Part shown: piece by piece, positions 5,819 through 11,808 of the stretch | How positions within the stretch are numbered: position 1 is the stretch's first letter | Layout of the letters: every line of letters begins with the position of its first letter | Origin: Ktedonobacterales bacterium | Lineage (GTDB): Bacteria > Chloroflexota > Ktedonobacteria > Ktedonobacterales > JADMIN01 | DNA length: 13,763 bases | Assembly: GCA_025450405.1 (NCBI GenBank) | Contig: JANWHL010000145.1 | Location: 1 to 13,763, forward strand | Direction: 5' to 3' | Program-made: the position numbers and the translations under genes | The notes under the pieces: generated by a model | Database searches by the model: none | Told to the model about the DNA's origin: nothing | The model's input: the letters and a program-made list of their open reading frames with translations, nothing else

Positions 5819-8284
5819 ATGAACGACGCTCCCGGCCGCCAGGATGTGCGGCGGGGCGGAATGAGGGATATCGTGAGTCGGGGCAAAGTCATCGCAAAGA
5901 ACGCCGCCTTCCTCGCCGGAGGCCAGGCGCTCACCTGGATCAGCACGCTCCTCTTCATACTGGTCGTGCCGCGCGCGCTCGGTCCGTCCGAATGGGGCGC
6001 CTGGAGCGTGGCGCTGGCGATCACCGCCGTCGCCGGATCGCTGGCGGGTTTGGGTCTCAATACCCTGCTCACCAAAGAGATCGCGCGCGACCTCGAGCGT
6101 ACCTCCGAGTACGTCGGGGCGGCCCTCGTCGCCCAGATGATCCTCGCCGCCCCCTTCGTGTTGATCGTGGTCGGGGCGGCCATGGCGCCCGGCTACTCCC
6201 TGCATACTCGCGTCATCATCGCCCTGACCACCGCCTACACCCTCGTCTACTTCATCGGCATTCCGCTCGCCTCGGCGCTGCAAGCCCTCGAGCAGATGCA
6301 CTACCTCACGCTGGGCAACATCATCACCCGCGTGCTCGTCTCCTTCGCCGCGGTCGGCGTGGTCCTCATCCCGCACAGCCACAATGGCGTGAATGCGATC
6401 TGCGTCATCGGGCTCATCGCCGCCCTGGTTGGCACCGGCCTCCAGGTGCGCTGGCTGAGCCGCTCGGCCCCCGTCCGCCTGCGGTGGGATTGGCCGCTCA
6501 TTCGCCGCATCGTCGTCGCCAGCCTTCCCTATTGGGGCACCGGCCTCTTCGTGACGATCTACACCTGGGTAGACGCGGTCATGCTGTCCTTCATGACCAC
6601 CACCACGGTCGTCGGCTGGTATGGCGCCGCGACCCGCCTCTTCAACACCCTGCTCTTTCTCCCCACCATCCTCATCACCGCGCTGCTCCCGGCGCTCTCC
6701 GACACCTTCAAGCGCGACCGCGCACAGATGCGGGCGCTCATCCATCGCGGCTTCACCCTGCAAACCAGCTTGAGTCTCCCGATCGCCGCCGGCACCTTCC
6801 TGCTCGGTCCCGCGATCATCCCGCTGCTCTTCGGCAAATCATTCGCGCCCGCCGCGCCCGCCCTGATGGTGCTCGCGCTGACCCTGATCCCCATGTATAT
6901 GAACATCCTCGTCAGCCAGTTCCTCGTCGCCGCCGACCGGCAGGTGCTCTGGACGCGCGTGATGGCCGGGATGTGCCTCCTGAATCCCGCGATCAACCTG
7001 GTCACCATCACCTACTTCGATCGCGTCCACCACAACGGCGCCATCGGCGCCGCCGCCGCGCTGCTGACGACCGAGACAGCGATGGCCGGGATCGGGCTCT
7101 GGTTGATCCCACGCGACCTGTTGGGCCGTGCGGCCTGGGCGCCGATCGTCCGCGCCGCCCTCGCCACCGCCGTCATGGCGGGCGTGGTGTGGGCGCTGCG
7201 TGGCCAATTCCTTGGCATCCCGCTCGTCGCGGGCGTCCTGACCTTCTTCGCCGTCGCCATCGTCCTGCGTGTCTTCCCCACCGAGGACCTGCTCCTGCTG
7301 GCCGGATTCGGCCGCAAAGCGGCCCGCAAACTGGGTCTGCGCTACCGCCTCTGGGCCACCGCGGACGAGCGCGCCGCTGGTGTCCCGCTCCCGCTGGGCA
7401 ATCTGCTCGCGGCGGACTTCCAGGCGTGGCGGCGCTATGAGTGGGGCTTCGGAGCGGCGAACAAGCTGTCCGGCGATCTTGGCGTGGACTCTGACACCCC
7501 CCATCCACTACGTGCGGGCGAGATCGTGCGGCTCTGGTGGGCGTATCCGGGCGTGCGCGCGACGGTGATCTTCCGCCTCAGCGCCGAGGCCCGTCGACTG
7601 CGTCTGCCCGTGCTGCCCGGCGCGCTCCAGCGCCGCAATGTGCGCCGCTACGGCGTGGACATCGCCCCAGCGATCCCGGTCGGCCCCGGCCTCTACATGC
7701 CGTACCCGGTCGGCACGGTCATCCGCGCCCGGGCCATCGGCGGCGACTGCCGCATCATCGGCACGGTCACCATCGACCGCAACGATCGGAGCGGCGTGCC
7801 CACGATTGCCGATCATGTCCTGATCGGCCCGGGCGCGCGCGTGCTCGGCGCGATCCAGGTTGGCGCGGAGGCCCGCATCGGCGCGAACGCCGTGGTGATG
7901 CGCGATGTGCCCGAATGGGCCAGTGCCTTCGGCATTCCGGCCCGCGTCGTCGTCTCGTCTGTGCGCTCGGCGGGCCTGCTCGAAGCCACCGCGGACCTGC
8001 TGACCGCCGATGCGGACACGCTGACCGCCGACGTGGACGACACATCCTTTGCTCCGGCTCTGCCAGCGGCCGCCGCGGCGGGGAACGGGCGGACCAACGG
8101 CCATAACGGCGCGGACAGCCACACCACGCACGCCGCCCACAACGGCGTGGACGACTTCGAACGCTCGTCACCCGCCTGGAGCACCTCGCGTGGGATTGCT
8201 CCTCGTGAGCGCGGCGCCACCCCGGTTGAGGTAGCCGTCCGACCCGATGCCCTGATCGACCTGGACGACGACAGCGAGAACTGA
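5819..8284 (+). CDS. Fusion: lipid-linked-saccharide flippase + CysE-like acyltransferase domain
   Basis: An 821-residue single frame. Residues about 25-490 form a Wzx/MurJ-type flippase with about 14 hydrophobic segments, opening KNAAFLAGGQALTWISTLLF and ending near FPTEDLLLLAGFGRK, a normal family end. Members of this family move undecaprenyl-linked saccharides from the cytoplasmic to the outer leaflet. Residues about 531-710 are a serine-acetyltransferase-like domain: a helical start LLAADFQAWRRYEW, then hexapeptide-repeat coils YGVDIAPAIPVGPGLYMP, TIADHVLIGPGARVLGAIQ and GANAVVMRDVPEWA. Histidines at the usual CysE positions are absent. Residues 711-821 are low complexity, with TADADTLTADVD and a His/Asn/Gly-rich stretch. 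The start is uncertain: ATG 5819 has no ribosome site, while GTG 5873 has GAGGG five bases upstream and would remove 18 residues. It is followed by a GT2 gene after 79 bases. Confidence 0.9.
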   Translation: MNDAPGRQDVRRGGMRDIVSRGKVIAKNAAFLAGGQALTWISTLLFILVVPRALGPSEWGAWSVALAITAVAGSLAGLGLNTLLTKEIARDLERTSEYVGAALVAQMILAAPFVLIVVGAAMAPGYSLHTRVIIALTTAYTLVYFIGIPLASALQALEQMHYLTLGNIITRVLVSFAAVGVVLIPHSHNGVNAICVIGLIAALVGTGLQVRWLSRSAPVRLRWDWPLIRRIVVASLPYWGTGLFVTIYTWVDAVMLSFMTTTTVVGWYGAATRLFNTLLFLPTILITALLPALSDTFKRDRAQMRALIHRGFTLQTSLSLPIAAGTFLLGPAIIPLLFGKSFAPAAPALMVLALTLIPMYMNILVSQFLVAADRQVLWTRVMAGMCLLNPAINLVTITYFDRVHHNGAIGAAAALLTTETAMAGIGLWLIPRDLLGRAAWAPIVRAALATAVMAGVVWALRGQFLGIPLVAGVLTFFAVAIVLRVFPTEDLLLLAGFGRKAARKLGLRYRLWATADERAAGVPLPLGNLLAADFQAWRRYEWGFGAANKLSGDLGVDSDTPHPLRAGEIVRLWWAYPGVRATVIFRLSAEARRLRLPVLPGALQRRNVRRYGVDIAPAIPVGPGLYMPYPVGTVIRARAIGGDCRIIGTVTIDRNDRSGVPTIADHVLIGPGARVLGAIQVGAEARIGANAVVMRDVPEWASAFGIPARVVVSSVRSAGLLEATADLLTADADTLTADVDDTSFAPALPAAAAAGNGRTNGHNGADSHTTHAAHNGVDDFERSSPAWSTSRGIAPRERGATPVEVAVRPDALIDLDDDSEN

Positions 8285-8351
8285 TACTCCCCCACTCTTC
8301 CCAAAGCGGATGCGCCGGTGGCAAACTCAACACCATGAACCTTGCGGTCCT

Positions 8352-8356
8352 GGGAG
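8352..8356 (+). promoter_or_regulatory. Ribosome binding site that sets the GTG start at 8364
   Basis: GGGAG seven bases before GTG 8364. It argues against the in-frame ATG at 8310, which would add 18 residues unlike any GT2 N-terminus. Confidence 0.7.
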
Positions 8357-8363
8357 TGAACCC

Positions 8364-9305
8364 GTGAAGATCTCCGTCTGCATCGCCGCGACCCGCGCCA
8401 CCACGGTGGACGCGGCCATCGCGTCGATTCGCCACCAGACGTGGACAGACTGGGAGCTGGTCCTCGTCGGCCAGGGCGACGACCCGGCCCTCGCCGCGGT
8501 CGGCAAAGCGGCGGCGCTCAGCGATGCGCGTGTGCACTACGTCCATCTCGACCGGCGCGGGCTCTCCCTCGCCCGCAACGCTGGCATCCGGGCCGCCACC
8601 GGCGACATCATCGCCATGACCGACGATGACTGCGAGGCGCGCGAGGATTGGCTGGCGACCCTCGGCGGCATCTTCGCCGCCGAGCCGGCTGTTGGCCTCG
8701 TCGGCGGTGCGCTCCTGGCTCCTTCTCCAGCGCATGGGGGGCCGGCCAGTTGCCCCTGTCTGGAGCCCGCCGACGCCCTCTATGATCCAATCGCCGCCGA
8801 CCGCCAGGCCCCAGCGGGCTGGGATTGGATCGGCGGCAACTTCGCCATCCGGCGGCGCGCCGTCGAGCGCGTTGGCATGTTCGACGAGTGTCTGGGCGCG
8901 GGGGCCGTGTTCCCGGCCGCTGAAGACACCGACTATAAATTGCGTATGGAGCGCATCGGCATCAAAATGCGCTCAACCCCGCGGTCCGTCGTCTATCATA
9001 CCCATGGCCATCGCTACGGCGCGCGCGCGGTGCTGCGCAGCTCGCGCGCCTACGCCCGCGGGAACGCCGCCCTGGCCGCCAAGCTCACCCTCATGGGCGA
9101 TCCCCGCGGCCGCGAATGGCTCGAAGAGACGCGCCGTGAGTGCCTGGGCGATTGGCGTACGCTCACGTCTGGCCGCCGACCTCACAACCCGCTGCGCTAC
9201 CTCTATTTCGCCCGGGCCTACGCGGAGTGCCTGCGCCAGTACCGCGTCGATCCCGTCCACCACATTCTCTATGCGATTCCCGCCAAGGCCGAAACGCCGC
9301 GCTAA
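8364..9305 (+). CDS. GT2-family glycosyltransferase (GT-A fold)
   Basis: A 313-residue protein from GTG 8364. The N-terminus VKISVCIAATRATTVDAAI with RHQTWTDWELVLVGQG is the usual GT2 nucleotide-binding start. LSLARNAGIRAATGDIIAMT precedes the metal-binding DDD (residues 87-89). GGNFAIRRRAVERVGMFDE and AAEDTDYKLRMERIG (E187, D188) are the acceptor-side and catalytic-base regions. It is an inverting enzyme using a nucleotide sugar; which sugar is unknown. No membrane segments are seen, so it is likely a peripheral cytoplasmic enzyme. It lies 79 bases after the flippase fusion and 19 bases before the acyltransferase-3 gene, both on the same strand, so these three probably form an operon. All key motifs are intact. 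Confidence 0.92.
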   Translation: MKISVCIAATRATTVDAAIASIRHQTWTDWELVLVGQGDDPALAAVGKAAALSDARVHYVHLDRRGLSLARNAGIRAATGDIIAMTDDDCEAREDWLATLGGIFAAEPAVGLVGGALLAPSPAHGGPASCPCLEPADALYDPIAADRQAPAGWDWIGGNFAIRRRAVERVGMFDECLGAGAVFPAAEDTDYKLRMERIGIKMRSTPRSVVYHTHGHRYGARAVLRSSRAYARGNAALAAKLTLMGDPRGREWLEETRRECLGDWRTLTSGRRPHNPLRYLYFARAYAECLRQYRVDPVHHILYAIPAKAETPR

Positions 9306-9311
9306 GCCATT

Positions 9312-9317
9312 GGGAGG
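9312..9317 (+). promoter_or_regulatory. Ribosome binding site that sets the start at 9325
   Basis: GGGAGG seven bases before ATG 9325. The frame is open far upstream through the GT2 gene, so without this site the protein could be wrongly extended by 233 residues. Confidence 0.8.
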
Positions 9318-9324
9318 GCTCCCC

Positions 9325-10701
9325 ATGTTGTCATCCACCCCCATTGCCGCCCACGAGTCGCCCGCGACACCCTCCCAGCCGAGCGTGCGCGGCGTCTTCG
9401 CGCGCCTCTGGCCCGAGAGCGGGTCCGTCAACTCGATTCCCTCCCTCGACGGGTTGCGCGCCGTGGCCGTGCTGCTGGTCATCCTCTTCCATTCCTGGGC
9501 CGAGATGCCCGGCATCCCGGCGCTTGTTCCGGGGTTCCAGTCACACCAGTACGCCATTACCTACGGCCGCACCGGCGTTCAGCTCTTCTTCGTCCTCAGC
9601 GGCTTCCTGCTGTTCCTGCCCTATGCCCGCTGGATCTTTGGCCTCCAGCCGCGCCCCTCCGCCCGCATGTTCTATCGCCGCCGCGCCTTGCGTGTCGGCC
9701 CGGCCTATTGGGCCAGCCTCATCATCCTCGTGCTCGCCGGCCCACTCACCCTTGCCGCCCTGGGCGACGCGCTGGTCCACGTCTTCTTCCTCTCCAACGT
9801 CTCGGCGGCGACCGCCCAGAGCATCAACGCCGTCTACTGGACGATGGCCGTCGAGGTCCAGTTCTATGTCGCCCTGCCGCTGATCGCCTGGGCGGCGAGC
9901 CGGCTGGTCCGGCGCTTCGGCACGCGCGCGGGCATGGGCATCGCCATCACGGCCATGGCCGCGATCTCCGTCGCGGCCGATTTGCTCGACCACGTCCACG
10001 GCATCCAGCGCCTGCCGGTGGTCGGCACCTTCCTGGTCGGCCAGTACAGCTTGCCCTTCCACCTCGTCGTCTTCGGCATCGGCATCACCTGCGGCATCTT
10101 CTACGTCAACGTCACCCAGCTGATCCGTCTGGACGCCCGCCAGCGCGAGCGACTGCGCCTCGCGGGGAACGCCACGCTCGTCGCGGGCATCGTCCTGCTG
10201 TTGGCGACCGCCTTCGCGCCGGGTGGCCAGCCCCACTTCGAGCTCGAGCTGCTCGGCCTCGGCTATGGCGGCGTCCTCTTCGGGACCCTCTTCGGACCCG
10301 CCATGGTGCGGCGCGCGCTCGCCTCGCGTCCCATGCGTTTCATCGGGCTGATCTCCTACAGCGTCTACCTCTGGCACAGTATCGTCATCCGCGCCATCGG
10401 CCCCCTCCTGCCGGCGCCCACCCACGCCAACCTCGTCACTCTGGTCATCGCGCGCTTCCTCATTGGCGCCCCCCTCAGCCTGGCCGTCGCGTACGTCTCC
10501 TTCCAGCTCACCGAGCGGCCCTTCTTCCAGGCACGCAAGCGCGCCCACGAAGGCGCGAGCCAACGCGTCTCCTCGGCCGCCGCGCCCGCACTCACGACCA
10601 ACGTAACCAACGCGGCCAGCTCCACCCCGATCGCGCCCCCACCGGCCCTCGGCCCCCGCGCCGTCTGGACCCGCGCCGTCGACCTCATGCGCACACGCTG
10701 A
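9325..10701 (+). CDS. Acyltransferase-3 family membrane protein (OafA/YrhL-like)
   Basis: A 458-residue integral membrane protein. After a polar N-terminus of about 36 residues comes SIPSLDGLRAVAVLLVILFH (37-56), the family signature with its conserved histidine. GRTGVQLFFVLSGFLL, RRRALRVGPAYW (about 118-129), WTMAVEVQFYVALPL (from 172) and FIGLISYSVYLWHSIVI (from 339) follow; about ten membrane segments are visible. The family carries acyl groups, usually acetyl from cytoplasmic acetyl-CoA, across the membrane onto glycans. Here the likely target is the exported polysaccharide. The last 50 or so residues (after ERPFFQARKRA) are Ala/Pro/Thr-rich and probably disordered; no SGNH domain is attached, in contrast to the protein at 11809-13763. 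It follows the GT2 gene by 19 bases. Confidence 0.93.
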   Translation: MLSSTPIAAHESPATPSQPSVRGVFARLWPESGSVNSIPSLDGLRAVAVLLVILFHSWAEMPGIPALVPGFQSHQYAITYGRTGVQLFFVLSGFLLFLPYARWIFGLQPRPSARMFYRRRALRVGPAYWASLIILVLAGPLTLAALGDALVHVFFLSNVSAATAQSINAVYWTMAVEVQFYVALPLIAWAASRLVRRFGTRAGMGIAITAMAAISVAADLLDHVHGIQRLPVVGTFLVGQYSLPFHLVVFGIGITCGIFYVNVTQLIRLDARQRERLRLAGNATLVAGIVLLLATAFAPGGQPHFELELLGLGYGGVLFGTLFGPAMVRRALASRPMRFIGLISYSVYLWHSIVIRAIGPLLPAPTHANLVTLVIARFLIGAPLSLAVAYVSFQLTERPFFQARKRAHEGASQRVSSAAAPALTTNVTNAASSTPIAPPPALGPRAVWTRAVDLMRTR

Positions 10702-10871
10702 CACTGCCCCGCGGCTGACCGCGTCCGCTCTCCACCTCGCTCCACCACCCCACCCGCCCATGGCTGCCGCGCTGGCCCACGCATCGCGCCCCCATGCACG
10801 CCGCGGCCGCCCCCATCGCCGCGTTCCTCGTGCCGGGCTTGGTCCCCCACGCCCGACCCGCTCTCGTGCCC

Positions 10872-10900
10872 GGCGGATTCGCCGCGTCCTTCAGGGCGCC
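10872..10900. repeat. Repeat motif type alpha, copy C
   Basis: GGCGGATTCGCCGCG followed by TCCTTCAGGGCGCC, then a CTCGCCCCACCACC run as in the other copies. It is two bases shorter than copy A at the left end. Confidence 0.7.
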
Positions 10901-11016
10901 ACCTCGCCCCACCACCGCGCCCGCCCCCGCTGGTGCGCTTCCCCCGGGCTGGCGCGCTCGCCTGTGGTCGCTCCAAATCTTCAGCGATCAGCAAAACACC
11001 GGCAGCATGATGACAC

Positions 11017-11034
11017 GCGGAACTTCAATTCCGC
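11017..11034. repeat. Stem-loop repeat, type beta, copy 5
   Basis: GCGGAACTTCAATTCCGC, with GATGACAC on the left and ATCCGCCCCCAACCACC on the right. Confidence 0.85.
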
Positions 11035-11113
11035 ATCCGCCCCCAACCACCCCACTCGCCATCGGGCCATCCCCCGCCACGCTCGCCTCTACGCTCGCCA
11101 TCCAGGATTGCAC

Positions 11114-11131
11114 GCGGACCTTCAATTCCGC
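11114..11131. repeat. Stem-loop repeat, type beta, copy 6
   Basis: GCGGACCTTCAATTCCGC, one change from the consensus, which shortens the stem to 5 bp. Its left flank CAGGATTGCAC resembles that of copy 1 (CAGGATTACCC). It lies 48 bases from the stop codon at 11179-11181. Confidence 0.75.
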
Positions 11132-11178
11132 ACGCTGCCCCACGATCCGTGCGCCCACGTCGGGGACGCCCGCCATCC

Positions 11179-11775
11179 TCATCCACCGCACTGGCGGACA
11201 GTGGCCGCCGGACCCGTCACGACGGCACCGGCCGGCACGTCGTGCGTCACGATCGCCCCGGCCCCCACCACCGCGTCATCACCTATCGTGACTCCCTTGA
11301 GAATCAGCGCCCGGCACCCAATCCATACCCGGTCCCCAATGATGACCGGCTTGGCGACGGCGGCGCCCCCGCCCACCCCATGCTGGTCAGTGTCCATGAT
11401 CACCACATCCCAGGCGATCATGCAGTCCCGCCCGATGCGGACCTCACGCGCGGCGATGACCTCCGTGTTCCGATTCAGATACGTGCCGTTGCCAATCGTC
11501 ATGCGCGCGCCACGCCAACATTCGAGACGGACACCGGGATAGAGCGCGACATTTTCCACGACGATGCTGCCCTGGCTCGCCACCCGCACGCCCGGCCGAC
11601 CAGGCGGCACAACCACGATGCCGGCTCGGGCCAGCTTGCGGCGCACCCACAGTCCGCGGAGATGGCTGGCCAACGACGCCTTGCGGAGCCGCTGGCGCAC
11701 GCGTCCCGCCGTCGCCAGGCCGCGCCGCCAAGCATCGCCCACCGCGCTTCTCCGCGCCACCACGCCGCCCGCCAT
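11179..11775 (-). CDS. Left-handed beta-helix (hexapeptide) O-acyltransferase
   Basis: A 198-residue soluble protein from ATG 11775. Its basic N-terminal third (about 1-50) is followed by hexapeptide coils: GSIVVENVALYPGVRLECWR, MTIGNGTYLNRNTEVIA, VRIGRDCMIAWDVVIMDTDQ, VIIGDRVWIGCRALILKGVT and IGDDAVVGAGAIVTHDVPAG. This is the WcaF/LacA/Maa pattern of acetyl-CoA-dependent sugar O-acetyltransferases that work as trimers in the cytoplasm. The catalytic histidine of the family is probably the one in DTDQHG. The loop after it is short and glycine-rich. The C-terminus ends in GPAATVRQCGG, close to the usual GxPAKV end. It follows the AT3-SGNH gene by 33 bases with AGGAGG in the gap, so the two are likely co-transcribed. 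The substrate is unknown; a nucleotide- or lipid-linked sugar is likely. Confidence 0.9.
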   Translation of the reverse strand: MAGGVVARRSAVGDAWRRGLATAGRVRQRLRKASLASHLRGLWVRRKLARAGIVVVPPGRPGVRVASQGSIVVENVALYPGVRLECWRGARMTIGNGTYLNRNTEVIAAREVRIGRDCMIAWDVVIMDTDQHGVGGGAAVAKPVIIGDRVWIGCRALILKGVTIGDDAVVGAGAIVTHDVPAGAVVTGPAATVRQCGG

Positions 11776-11781
11776 CGCCCG

Positions 11782-11787
11782 CCTCCT
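11782..11787 (-). promoter_or_regulatory. Ribosome binding site for the 11179-11775 acyltransferase
   Basis: AGGAGG on the minus strand, six bases before ATG 11775, inside the 33-base gap after the upstream stop codon. Confidence 0.75.
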
Positions 11788-11808
11788 CGAAGTCCGCGCC
11801 CGGCGTGC

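Larger units (their letters stand above)
10702..11178. other. Non-coding repeat-filled spacer between convergent genes
   Basis: Contains a partial match to the composite repeat (CTCGCTCCACCACCCCACCC, about 10737-10756), alpha motif copy C (10872-10900) and two beta stem-loops (11017-11034, 11114-11131). Both flanking genes end here, so the hairpins could limit read-through, but none has a T-run. No credible gene is present. Confidence 0.7.

Noticed and set aside
8626..9324. Upstream extension of the acyltransferase-3 frame to ATG 8626
   Set aside because: It would overlap the GT2 gene out of frame, and the added 233 residues are Ser/Pro/Arg shadow sequence; GGGAGG before ATG 9325 marks the real start.
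9541..10761. 406-codon minus-strand frame opposite the acyltransferase-3 gene
   Set aside because: Acidic, low-complexity product; the plus-strand frame has all acyltransferase-3 motifs.
10760..11542. 260-codon plus-strand frame across the third repeat spacer
   Set aside because: Low-complexity product, crosses repeats and the acyltransferase gene on the other strand.
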